Shown: piece after piece, positions 10,451 through 21,485 of the stretch | Numbering within the stretch: position 1 is the stretch's first letter | How the letters are laid out: each line of letters opens with the position of its first letter | Assembly (NCBI RefSeq): GCF_000003605.2 | Contig: NW_003140818.1 | Coordinates: 32,183-61,851 of the forward strand | DNA: 29,669 bases | Direction of reading: 5' to 3' | DNA from: Saccoglossus kowalevskii | Lineage: Eukaryota; Hemichordata; Enteropneusta; Harrimaniidae | The notes under the pieces: generated by a model | Told to the model about the DNA's origin: nothing | Seen by the model: only the letters and a program-made list of their open reading frames with translations | Databases searched by the model: none | Translations under genes and position numbers: made by a program

Positions 10451-12100
10451 ACCCCGTACTGAAAACAATCTATTTGTAATTGAAATGAATGTCACCGAAA
10501 AATTGATTTTATTATTATTTTGTCTTATCATATCCGATCAATTCAAAAGCAATTATAGTCGCAGCAGTTCTGTACATCTGTCCTTACATGTGTTTGACTA
10601 GTAGCAAAGGATCGACCGTTATCCCTGTGATGTTTAGGGAAAATGTCGGGCAAGATTATCTTCACATTTTGTCTTTGGGGAGTAGACTCATACATCATGC
10701 ACTATACACACGTTTTCCTGAACAATCCTAATTCCCTTACTTCGATGCATGCGCAGATTTAATAACTTTATTTAAGATTTAAGATATCATCTCTTCATGA
10801 AGTAATTGTACGTATAAATGCATGCAGCCTCGGGGAGTTGTATAAATTGTCAACTCTTTGCTAAATTTGAGATTGAATTTTAATCAGATTGTCTTTCTTG
10901 TGCGAGAACCGAAAGAGGTTTCTGCATTACGAACGCTGTACCGAAAAAAGTATGTCGACTTTCATGTTTAATCAAACTGTGAATGTACGCTGCATGGATT
11001 TTAGGAGCTGACCAACATATCAAAACAATTCAATCATCGAGAGCGTCCCCACCAGGGCTTCATTGACGACCGGTAATTTTAAATGTATTGGCGACAGATC
11101 TCCTACACATGAACAAGTCAGGGAAACACAGACGTTGGTTGAACTCTCTAGATGACAAAGAAAATCGCAATGCTTTCACCTTTAACCCATTTTGTTTAGA
11201 TAAGATAACTCAGAAATGTGAAATTAATTTTGATTAGAGACATCTCAGGCGAATAAATTCAGTCTCTTACTTCGTAATTTGATGTATCTATTGGTAAACT
11301 TATAAAGATGTCGAATTCCCAAGCTTGTCATAGATAATGTAGTAATTGTATCGCGCAGACGACACGTCGGTATAATAGCCGGTACGACAAATGCACTCAC
11401 TGAAAATGTCCGTTTCACGTTCGAGTTACGAAATATTCACTCGCTTATTGTGGAGTATTACAGTTGGCAGTCTTTGTTTGCATGTAAGGAAAGTTCAAAT
11501 ATTTTGCAGGTGCATACGGGCACAATATAGATTAGTCATGCCGGAAACGATAGAAACTGTTGAAAATATATATAATAAAACGCAATTCGTATATTAGTTT
11601 TAAAATAAATTAAAAAAAACGGTAAGAAAACAGGTGCAAAACTTTTTTCCATTGTCATTTGAAGACTATTCGGATCAGAATGATAGAAATATTTTAAAAT
11701 CTGCACATAATAAATCGCGACTATGTCTTCGATCTACTCATATGTATGTTATTCATTTCCTCCAATTCCAGAAAGAAAACGGTCGGTCATCCACTCGTCT
11801 TCAAAATAAACTTAGTTCTTACAATTGAGATACCATCACGATGGGCCCTGGACAACCGGCATCGGAGTTGGAGCTTGTTGTTACCAATTGCGTATTTCAA
11901 AGTCTGGAAGATACTAAAACACTTTCTTATACAACTTCGTATCGTCCATGTCACTGAGCGTCCATGTTGTGTTTATTTCCCTCATGGGCTGCGTCATTAA
12001 GGGTCGACCATTTGAAATTATGAGGACGACTGAAAGATTTGTTTAAAAATGCAACCTAGACACCGAAAGAAAAAAAATTTGCAACATCAAAGCAAAATAA
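10451..12100. other. Intergenic, no supported gene
   Basis: AT-rich sequence with only short open frames (11391-11597, 11634-11828, 11746-12000), none with a recognisable domain. I saw no repeat structure or RNA gene. Confidence 0.5.
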
Positions 12101-12565
12101 AAATGTTTAGGTACGGCACCGTGACCAAAAATGGTACTGTTCACGCTCTTCTAGCCACCCACGTGATTTCAATTGGTTGATCCCTTAATTTTGAGAAACA
12201 CTAACAATACAATTTAATTTTTTTGAGGGTTTGGTTTTGTTGAAATGCGCACATTGTATGTTGGCAGAATCATTGTCACATGATTCAAGGCCAAAATTCT
12301 CAAATATTATGAGTAGATTTCTACCCCCAAAAAAATTCTATCGGTCAGGCAACTTATTTACAACTCGGTAAGTAGTTGCTGTATGGTAGTAATTCACTAA
12401 ACATTGTACAGATACAACACCATGGACAAAGAATGCACTTCTAATTCTTCTAGCCACCCTATGATTTCATTTGGTTGAACCCTTAATTGTGAGAAACACT
12501 AACAGTGAGGTTTATTGAGGGTTCTGTTCGTTGTTGTTGAAATGTGACATGCGCACGGGGTATAT
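12101..12565. repeat. Diverged direct duplication with 300-bp offset
   Basis: About 165 bp starting at 12101 is repeated from 12401. Shared anchors are TCTAGCCACCC at 12150-12160 and 12450-12460, exactly 300 bp apart. These are followed in both by GATTTCA, TTGGTTGA, CCCTTAATT, GAGAAACACTAACA, TTGAGGGTT, GTTGAAATG and TGCGCAC. The copies differ by many substitutions and small indels, so the duplication is old. The 135 bp between the copies is not obviously repeated, apart from a loose resemblance near 12290-12310 and 12610-12635. It could be two copies of a dispersed repeat or an old tandem duplication of a 300-bp unit. Confidence 0.8.
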
Positions 12566-15500
12566 GGGTAAATTCCCGTGGATACGTTCAATGAAGACAT
12601 AACTTTAGAAGGCAAATTCTCGTAAATGTTACTAATGGAAATTTGGAAAGTCGCACACAAGACTATCGTGGCAATACTTGAAAACGTAACAACTATGTGG
12701 TAGTTTATGCAGACAATCCAGCCTCAAATACGAAAAGCGATTAACACGAGCGCGTTCTCCTTTTAACATGTTAATATCAACTAGGATGACAACTAGCCAT
12801 GCACCCCAATGCGGCATACTTACGGCTTTTTAATAATAATTTAGCTAAATGTTGAATAAAATTAAATAAATCCTAATGACGGAACGAACATTTTAACAAA
12901 TACGCGGCACGATTCCAGAGCAAAACTAAAGCACGAACAAAGAGCGATTTTCAGTTGAAACATTATAATCCAGGCTAGGCGAAAATTGCTATACAACTGA
13001 GAAGCATCCGTTTTCATTTACGTCAATATACCATGAATATGCATGAGAATAGTTCACACGTGAACAGATGAAAGAATTTAATTGGACGATACTCCATAGT
13101 CATTTGAAGCACCGTATATCGGAAACAAATATTTAATATGGTATTGATTGATTTTTGAATTATGAATGACGTGCCCTGTAGGGGTTGGGTCGACGCGTTA
13201 CATCTCATCCACTCCCAGATCTACAGCTATATGAAACAGGTACGTCTCTTTCGTCATCTCCATTTATGCTAACCAAATTTTATTTCATTTTATTAAAATG
13301 CCTGCCGCTTCATAAATTGTTTTAAAATATGTATTCCGTATATTGGATATTCCGTATATAAATATAAATCATTGGACAAAATATTATTTTTCTTTTCTCT
13401 TCGTGGTTGAGATCTTTTTGGAAGAATTGTTTTACTGTTCGTCCATGGGATACATGCGCACGAAGTACTCTATAGTTTTATGTACCGGGCCAGGCTATGA
13501 TTGCATAGGCCAAATTAAAAATCAATCCGCCTTTCACATTTAGTGACATCATTCAGCGCGAACATACACAACTTTACAATGTACAATGAACAAGTAGCCC
13601 TCAATTCCCGGTAACAGCGACGCCAAAACTGCGTCAAACAGAAAATTTTACGATTTTAAAAGTTTTTGTTAGTGACTAAAATGCATAATATTGTTGACAT
13701 GGCGTGGGCTTCGTGTAATTTATTAGCAGGATATTATCATCGTAAAATCGCGTAGTAATTTAAAGCAACTTCGCACTTCTTTGATCGTAAATTGTCTACG
13801 TATTCGCACTTTGGTGACTTCAAACGTGATGTCACATAACACGGTAACGAGGTAAACAGAGCCTACTCATAATTCACTCAAAAATGAAAACTATTGTTGT
13901 AATAAAATTCCTCTATTTGTGCTTCCGTGCACTCAGTCACAACTCGCTGACATAAATCAACAAATTATATACGAGTACCGTGACTGACAAGACACTTTGT
14001 GCATTTTAATTAAAATAATACTGTATAATTGTGTTCTAAGGAATATGTATCATTTTCCGATAATAATTGGTACATTTAAACGATATTTGGTGGATTTATA
14101 GATTTCAAAGATTTATTGATATATTATTATTTTAGAAAGCACGGCCTTTTTTGCATGTTGACACACACACACATGGAAATACTCATAACTGTGAACTCTG
14201 AATTAATAATAATTACCAGTAACCAAAAGTTAATTATATTATCAGATTTATCGTGAAACAAAATAAATCCGGGAGCATGTGTTCTAACGCTTTCATTACA
14301 CTTATGCTGTGTTTGTAGTCAAAATAAATCAAACACAATTGTGTTTATCAAAAGTATACCCTCCCAACATATTTGAACATTTTTCATAATAGGCAAGGTT
14401 GTAAATTTCTCCTTTAATAATAAAGTCCAAAGTACTACCGCGACGATTGCACCAATTTAGATGTTCAATATCAACTATCATCGTGTAAGTTTCAACAGTT
14501 TTCTAGAGAAATATGATGTTGTTATGGTGTCCTAACCACACGCGTGCATCACGGTTAAAGGGGCACCTTCCAGTTAAGATTAATTTCACAACAAATTTAC
14601 TTTCTGGATTAAAATAACAATGGATAACAAAAGATAGATTAACATTGTAAACAACATAAACAATAGTGTCCCGTGATTCTTTGGTGCAATCCATGGGATT
14701 GAGCGGTTCCCCTTTAACTATTGAAACAATGTGTATCTTACTCACGAGCCATATAAGGGCATGTATGTGTCACGTGACGACCGTTCAACCAATACCATTT
14801 CCTTCCTTGTCCTAGCCCTACAGTAACTCTGAATCGAAAGTATATGGACCTTGCATGTTTGTTAAACGCTTCGAAGTAGTGACGTCATTAGAGTAATATG
14901 TAGTGCATGGAATAATTGGTACTAAAATATCCCAATTTTGGTTGACTTGGGCATAATTTTCGGTTTACTTGTAAAAAATTACTCGGTGGTCATCGTTGAA
15001 TAGACTGATGTATTAACGTTTGAACTGTATGAAACATTAGACGCTGTCCTCACGTAAAATTCTCTTTAAAAATATCCGCACAGGCGATGACTCTAATATT
15101 TTATCACTTTTCAGCGCCATAAAAAAAACATCAGCAGTAAGATTACTGATAAGACTACCCGTGTATCACGTACACGCATTGTAAGTCTTATAACAGTTTT
15201 TCGATTGCTGGAAATAAATCTGAACGAACCAGCCTAAATCAACAATTTACCGTTCCCCACCCGAACCATTACTCCGTTAGTGTCAAGTTGATTCAGTAAT
15301 TCTTCTGTAACTAGCAATGTTTCAACAATCCAGATAGTTGTGGACTAGAGATTGTGATTGGTCAGGTTATATCAACTGTTAATTACATTGACTCGTTTAT
15401 ATGCGGGAGATTACTAGTGCAAACATCTAATAAGTATAGAGTCACATCGGAACCGTTATCTTCGAAGAGTACAACTGTTTTATCTCAGTTCTGCTGTAAT

Positions 15501-15640
15501 TGTTATTATTACACTCTACCGATCTCGTTCTGTCTTGTTCTGTGATTCATTGCATGTGTAGTGCATGCACGACAGGATTACATGCTACTCTAGGGTGTTT
15601 TTTTCAACAGCAATAGTGACTCTTCGTTCCGTCGTTGGGT
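12566..15640. other. Intergenic, no supported gene
   Basis: Short open frames only (for example 14503-14745 minus and 13343-13543 plus), with no recognisable domain. A palindromic CRE-like TGACGTCA lies at 14880-14887, followed by TTAGAGT. A short (AC)n run lies near 14160-14173. I saw nothing else of note. Confidence 0.5.
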
Positions 15641-15804
15641 TTAAAGCGGGAGGATCGTCACCTGCGCATGCGCGGGAATTGAGTCCCAAGCGACGATAAC
15701 AACACACGCTAAAAACGCAAAGGCTAATGGGTAGACGCTTGTTTGTATACAATGACACGCTATGGCCATCTGACGCATGCGCATGTGACGACTCCCCGCT
15801 TTAA
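15641..15804 (-). mobile_element. TTAA-flanked MITE, copy 1
   Basis: This 156-bp element (15645-15800) is bounded by TTAA at 15641-15644 and 15801-15804. Its ends are inverted repeats: AGCGGGAGGATCGTCACCTG on the left, and on the right the complement, AGCGGGGAGTCGTCACATG. The repeats continue through GCGCATGCG. A second full-length copy lies in the opposite orientation at 21320-21485. The internal region contains GGGTAGACGCTTGTTTG and AATGACACGCTATGGCCATC, shared with the other copy. It has no coding capacity; a 63-residue minus-strand frame is only read-through of it. TTAA flanks and short size fit a piggyBac-type non-autonomous element, though the termini do not begin with the usual CCC, so the superfamily is uncertain. 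The strand is given relative to copy 2 as plus. Confidence 0.9.
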
Positions 15805-18800
15805 TATAAAAATCACTCTTTTGTAAGAACAATGCTTATTTACATAAACTTTTAAGTGAGGAATGAATGGTTGAATAAATATATATTAACAGACATCGAA
15901 TGAATGGAAAAGAATGCTCATTAATAAAACGGAAAAGGTATGAGAGAACAGTTGGAAGTTATGAAGCACCAACTAGTAATACAATCAATAAAAATAAAAC
16001 TGAATAAGTTATTTACATTATAATTAATTGTTATATCTAATCGTTGAAGCTAATCAAACATGGCAGATTCAGTATGCAATGATGATGCTAAGAATTACCC
16101 GTAGGTGATATAAATTTAATGATCTCAATTAATTCTGCTGGCTAGAGAGACACGATAGTCAACGGAGAAGTGAATATTTTAATAAGATGACATGTTTCCA
16201 CATAATAGTGTAATAAAACAGTGTAATATTTGTTTATATCCCGTACGATGCAATACAAATCCCGGTAATCTGATTGGTCCATGCGAGAAGATTGAACTGT
16301 TGACATCATAGTTGATTATCACAAAATACGCCAATGGACAAACTAAGAAATGAGCAAAGATGCAAAATACTAAAATATGCTAAGGGTAAACGAATGATAA
16401 TTGGTGTTCATGAACAGCAAACCTTTATGCCAATAAGTCAGCACCTCTTCGATGTAGCTTTTAGCAGCGTATATATGAGATAAAGGAAATATCGGATTCG
16501 TGACTACAAAATAAAAATATTAAACTCGTGTATTAATTTCCAATTTGTTGCTTAACAATTAAATAGAGAGTGTATAATTAGGATTACATACGTCTTACTG
16601 CGAAATACATTTGTGAATATTAGTAGAACCAGGGTTCACTCAACACACAGAAATGTTAGCCAATGTACACCTCAATAGGAAAGTCGACACGCGAAAAGGT
16701 TAGCCGAAGCTAACTCCGTAGGAAAGGTAACACACTGCAAAGTTGAGGTATTGCCCGCAGAAGACTAATACACATGTACATGTATGGTGCATGTACCCAC
16801 TAAATGTCAAAAGGTCAAAAGCAAAATGTACATGTATACATGCCCAAAGTCAGTCCCATCCCATAGGAAAATATATAAAAATAAATAGTAGCTTGAGGGG
16901 TCACTCTAGCAAGAAGTACTTGTGTTATCCATTACAATAGAAAGACACCAACAATATTAACGGTATATACGCTTACAGCCACAGTGTGAGTGTGATCAAT
17001 TTTCTGAAATAATGTTAAAATCTGGCGAGTAAAATACACCACAGTTTGTGTGAAATGATTACTGTCGACTCAATGTCACCATTCAACCGATATGATATTA
17101 AATTATTAAATGTAATTATTGCTTATCTGCTATTAAATATTTCATACGTTTATTTGTTCAGACTTTATTGAAATAAATAATATTGACGAGAGTAATTTCT
17201 TAAGACGCAACCATGGAAACTGACGACGTGAATTGGTATCTCGCGCTTATTTTTTGAGTAGTCGTCTGAGCGATTGTGCGTACAATCGCAAAACATGTAG
17301 TTGCATTTATCATGAGTTCTACTAAAGAGACTCGGAAGAGAAGATTACTGATAAAAGAAGAGCAACACGATAACTACAAATACCTTCATCGTCGAGTCAA
17401 TAAGTATGTCACAATCCTGTCGCCCAGCAATCATAATATATAAATAGCAAGAAAATATCTTTTTTAATAGTACAAGAAACCACTTCGTTAGGGTTCGTTT
17501 CACTTTTTCGAAGCGTGTTATCTATACACGTTTTAGCGATAATATGAGGTTATTACGAGGATACCGAAAAGTATCATATGATGCACGAAGACAGTACAGC
17601 GGGAGTATCGACCGACGCTCAGCGTTTTGTAATTGAGACATTATACGCAATCTAGTTGTCAACATGAAAAATGAAATATTTGACTTTTAAAAACTTCATT
17701 TGTTTATTAATCTCATTTTGTTTGTGTATATATTTACTTGTTTGTTCATCCATGTATTTATTAATTTTTAGCACCGCCTTTCGCTTAATATATTTATATA
17801 CCCAGACAAGAACCACCTAAAATGTATGTGTATACCTTAATACTTCGTTTCCGATTTGTCAATATATGTGTGCATATGTACAGTTTGAAAGTTACCATAC
17901 GCAGTATTAACACTGAAGTATAAGTTCTAAGAGTTCGAATTCAGAAGATGCATTTCTCATCAGTTATCGATAAATTAGTATATTGGACGTTAATAACAAT
18001 AACTGTTTAATTGAGAGGCAAAATCTAACCCCTACACAATTATCAGATCAAAAGTTGCAGGGTTATTCGTGACCATGGCAACGTCGCGAAAATTATTACA
18101 CAAAATATGCATGCAAAATTATAAATGGTCGGCGTCATTAGAGTGATGACGTCACTGTGGAGTAAATGGATAGCGCGATGTTCATTTGCAGTGGATTTTA
18201 ATTTAACCACTGAGAGAGGATTAATTAAAGGAGGGATTGGGACTCCCGTAACAATGGTAATTGGATATGAAATATCAATGCACTATGAGCGTATTAAATT
18301 ATCCAGTCTAATATTGACCCTGCCATTATTGTAAAATAAAGACAGCGTAGTAAAGTAATCAATGAATACATGGTGTGTCCCAAATGGGCAGTCATTATCA
18401 TGGGATAGATCTGATTCGTACACTGCGTCGACTTTACTTCATTTCACAGGTGCGCGGCTCAGTGTAACCAACCATCCACCGAATCCACAGCTTAACCTAC
18501 GCATAGGATTGAAATACGGTAGGACTTTTTTATTTTGGTTTCTTTTAGTGATGTTCATAGGGAAATGGCAGAGGTCTTTTTTTTGGCGAGTGATTAGAGC
18601 TCGATTCAACTTAAGGTGAATGGAGTTTATTTTGTATGCCATGCACGTGCCACGCACAGGTGGACAGCGTCAAATGTCAGACATCACCGACACCTGAGTT
18701 CCCAATTAATCGCCCTCATTGCATGGTAGGTAGTATAAACTTTGGGAGATGCGTCAATCAATCTGAACAAGTGGAAATGGTTACCTCTTTTTTCTAAAAA

Positions 18801-18944
18801 GTTGTTTTTGGTTTATTGTGATCGACTCTCCAAGCGTTTCTCTGTTACATTGGTTCCTCGCAATTTAATCTTATCATTTCCTTCCCATCAATTCTTCTTT
18901 ATCTTCCTACATCCCTTGTCAGTCACACGGTCATTCACAAATCC
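15805..18944. other. Intergenic, no supported gene
   Basis: Only short open frames without recognisable domains are present (for example 18125-18334, 18362-18619 and 18439-18657 minus). A palindromic CRE-like TGACGTCA sits at 18147-18154. Around 16770-16840 there are several overlapping TACATGTA-type palindromes. No tandem array or transposon end was seen. Confidence 0.5.
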
Positions 18945-20060
18945 ACCATGTCCCCTCCTCATTCCTTCATAACGTTCCACTCCGTCCCTTTTCTATCACT
19001 GTCTACAACTCCACCGTGTCCCCTTGTTCCCTCCTCATACCGTTCTACATTCTTCTACACGTTACTTCACTGTCTACAACTCCACCATGTCCTATTGTTC
19101 CCTTGTTCCCTCCTTATTCCCTCTTCCGTTCTACTGTCTTCAACACTTCCCTTCACTGTCTACACATTCACCATGCCCCATGTCCCCTCCACATTCCCTC
19201 ATACCGTTCAACTCACTTCAAAACTTCCCTTCACTCTCTACAACCCAACCATGCCCCCTTGTCCCCTCCTCATTCCCTCATGCCGTTCTTCTCTCTTCAA
19301 CGCTTCCCTTCACTGTCTACAACCCAACCATGTCCCCTCCTCATTCCCTCATACTTTTCCACTTTCTTCAACACTTCCCTTCACTGTCTACATCTCTGAC
19401 ACGCCCCCTTGTTCTTTCTTCATTCCCTGTATCGTTCTACTCTCTTCAACACTTCCTTTCACTGTCTACATCTCTGACACGCCCCCTTGTTCCTTCTTCA
19501 TTCCCTCGTATCGTTCTACTCTCTTCAACACTTCCCTTCACTGTCTACAACCCAACCATGTCCCCTTGTCCCCTCCACATTCCCTCTTACCGTTCCACTC
19601 TCTTCAACACTTCCCTTCACTGTCTACATCTCTGACACGCCCCTTGTTCCTTCTTCATTCCCTCGTATTGTTCTACTCTCTCCAACACTTCCCTTCACTG
19701 TCTACAACCCAACCATGTCCCCTCGTCCCCTTCACATCCCCTCTTACCGTTCCACTCTCTTCAACACTTCCCTTCACTGTCTACAACTCCGACACGCCCC
19801 TTGTTCCTTCTTCGTTCCCTTGTATCGTTCTACTCTCTTCAACACTTCCCTTCACTGTCTACATCTGCACCATGCCCCCTCCTGATTGCCTCATACCGTT
19901 CTACTCTTTTCAACACTTCCCTTCACTGTCTACACATTCACCATGACCATTTGTCTCCCCTCATCCTCTTAAAAAGTTCTATTCTCTTCAACACTTCCCT
20001 TCACTGTCTACACATCCACCATGACCACTTGTTCCCTCCTGATTGCCTCATACCGTTCAT
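18945..20060. repeat. Pyrimidine-rich minisatellite, 78-79 bp unit
   Basis: The phrase CTTCACTGTCTAC recurs at about 19151, 19230, 19308, 19379, 19457, 19536 and 19615 and continues to about 20010, mostly 78 or 79 bp apart with one 71-bp step. Each unit holds CTCTTCAACACTTCCCTTCA, an ACCATGTCCCC or GACACGCCCC block, and CATTCCCTCATACCGTTC. The strand is strongly biased to C and T. Several long overlapping plus-strand frames cross it (up to 332 codons at 18948-19946), all open because C/T-rich DNA has few stops. Steps of 78 keep frame and 79 do not, so the peptide repeat is not maintained. I read this as non-coding. Confidence 0.92.
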
Positions 20061-20068
20061 ATTTGCTA

Positions 20069-21006
20069 TGTTCACAAGACAGCATTTTATCGGAGCCCAA
20101 CGACTCGAGCCGGCTCAAGCCAGCAAAAATGGCCGTGTAAACGCGTTCGGCTCGAGCCGGCTCGAGCCAAGTTCGGCTTCACTAAACCCTCGGGGTTGAA
20201 CTCCGATGGGGTTGAGTCCCGACATGGCTCCGATCGTGTAAACGCATCGGGCCCAACTATCGGAGCCGAAATCACGCCCTCAATCGTCTTCTTTGAGTAA
20301 CCTCTCATTTCAATTATGGCGGAGACAACATCTTTAATATCACGCAATTCCCGGCTTGACGAAGAGATACGCGTCCTAATATATAGTAACGAATTATTGC
20401 AATAGATTGATAGCTCAACGGGAAACAAAAAAAAAGGCGTACGAAATTATGCGACAAAAACTTGAAAGAACGACTGAACGGAAACTATTTAAAGACACTA
20501 AAGATAAAAATCGTAGAAGCGGTCGCGGTACGGTGACGTGTTCCTGGTAGGTTTGGATTCTTCCATAGTCCCTCTATGATATACAGAGAGAATCTGTGAT
20601 TCTTCCTAGTAGTTTAGATACTAGTATCACTACAGTTGAATAGTTACAAAATGGTTATTTTGCATGACAATAACTTGAGCGAACATTTTAGCTGCCGTGT
20701 TTCCTGTTTATTCGAGATACTAGTACCTAAATCATAATACCAGTCATTGTGTCTTCTACCTCCATGCTCAGGCTCTTTTTTCTCCTAGCTCAACAGCATC
20801 GTGCCATGTAAAGAAAAAACACAAGCACGACACTAAAATCGTTTTCAGTCACTAATTATTCGAGGGCTCTGTTCGAACTGAATCAAACTCTGGCAGATCT
20901 CGGCTCTCGTTCGGCTCCCGACCGTATGAACGCATTGTAGATAATCTCCTGTTATTCCGTGGGAGGAGCAGTAGTTCGGCTCCGATAGAATGCTGCCGTG
21001 TGAACA
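20069..21006 (+). mobile_element. DNA transposon with 33-bp TIRs, PIF/Harbinger-like
   Basis: The termini are inverted repeats: 20069-20101 begins TGTTCACAAGACAGCATTTT and the complement of 20974-21006 begins TGTTCACACGGCAGCATTCT. They match at 29 of 33 positions by my count. Flanking TA dinucleotides at 20067-20068 and 21007-21008 may be the target duplication. Subterminal motifs recur inside both ends: GTGTAAACGC (twice on the left), GTATGAACGC on the right, and many TCGGCTC/GAGCCG words. The interior carries a decayed Myb/SANT-like exon at 20316-20550, which in this context suggests the PIF/Harbinger group, whose second protein is of that type. Harbinger target duplications are normally 3 bp, so that assignment is provisional. 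There is no transposase. It sits at the right edge of the pyrimidine-rich array. Confidence 0.85.
20316..20550 (+). pseudogene. Decayed Myb/SANT-like DNA-binding exon
   Basis: From the ATG at 20316 the frame reads MAETTSLISRNSRLDEE and then IRVLIYSNELLQ, followed by an in-frame TAG. After the run of nine A near 20425-20440 the match continues in another frame as KAYEIMRQKLERT, then KLFKDTKDKNRRSGRGTVTC. The order of a leading acidic and aliphatic helix, an EIMRQKLE helix and a KDKN-SGRG tail resembles the Myb/SANT-like domains of Harbinger-type transposon proteins and their domesticated relatives. One nonsense codon and one frameshift at the A-run mean this copy is dead. The family is inferred from the pattern, not from a search. 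Confidence 0.6.
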
Positions 21007-21049
21007 TATTTACACATAGTTTGACCCTATTCTGTGCTGTCTCTTACAC

Positions 21050-21083
21050 CATGGAGGTAAAAAGATCTCTTTTTACCTCCATG
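21050..21083. repeat. Near-perfect palindrome, 16-bp arms
   Basis: CATGGAGGTAAAAAGA (21050-21065) and its exact complement TCTTTTTACCTCCATG (21068-21083) are separated by two bases, TC. The palindrome is flanked by a direct repeat of CTTACACC at 21043-21050 and 21084-21091. A related single-arm sequence, CTACCTCCATGCTC, occurs inside the nearby transposon around 20757-20770. The structure could extrude as a cruciform or arise from template switching. Confidence 0.9.
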
Positions 21084-21319
21084 CTTACACCAATTCACAT
21101 GTGTGGTTTATGTGTCCAGTAACTTTCGTGCAATTTCTTAGCCACGCTTGCACATAATAAATGAATTATAATAAATGAAAGACAATCTTCTTAAGAATAT
21201 TTTGAGGAAATATATAAAATTGTAGGATAAATCAATCTAGTCCGATCCATGCCGTATACCCGGACTCACTAGGAAGTAAATAACGTAGCTAAAGCACGCT
21301 TATATCGACATAGGAAAGG

Positions 21320-21485
21320 TTAAAGTGGGGGAGTCGTCACCTGCGCATGCGTCAGATGGTCATAGCGTGTCATTGTTTACAAACAAGCGTCTACCCATGA
21401 TCCTTTGCGTTTTAGCGTGTGTTGTTATCTTCGCTTGCGGGACTCAATTCCCGTGTGTGCGCAGGTGACGACCCTTCCGCTTTAA
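21320..21485 (+). mobile_element. TTAA-flanked MITE, copy 2
   Basis: This 158-bp element (21324-21481) is flanked by TTAA at 21320-21323 and 21482-21485. It is the reverse-orientation partner of the element at 15641-15804. Both copies share the terminal GAGTCGTCAC(C/A)TGCGCATG, then CAGATGG(T/C)CATAGCGTG, ACAAACAAGCGTCTACCCAT, TAGCGTGTGTTGTTATC and GACTCAATTCCCG. They differ by scattered substitutions and 1-2 bp indels. Being complete at both ends in two places confirms the element boundaries. It has no coding capacity. Confidence 0.9.

Noticed and set aside
15641-15832. 63-codon minus-strand open frame with a hydrophobic segment
   Set aside because: It is read-through of MITE copy 1 and its flank; copy 2 does not conserve the frame.
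17925-17950. AGTTCGAATTC resembling a tRNA T-loop
   Set aside because: No acceptor or anticodon stems pair around it, so no tRNA or tRNA-derived SINE can be supported.
18948-19946. 332-codon plus-strand open frame
   Set aside because: It lies inside the pyrimidine-rich minisatellite, has several overlapping rivals, and unit spacing of 78 and 79 bp does not keep one peptide frame.
20087-20428. 113-codon minus-strand open frame
   Set aside because: It lies opposite the end of the Harbinger-like transposon and its SANT-like exon and is explained as a shadow.
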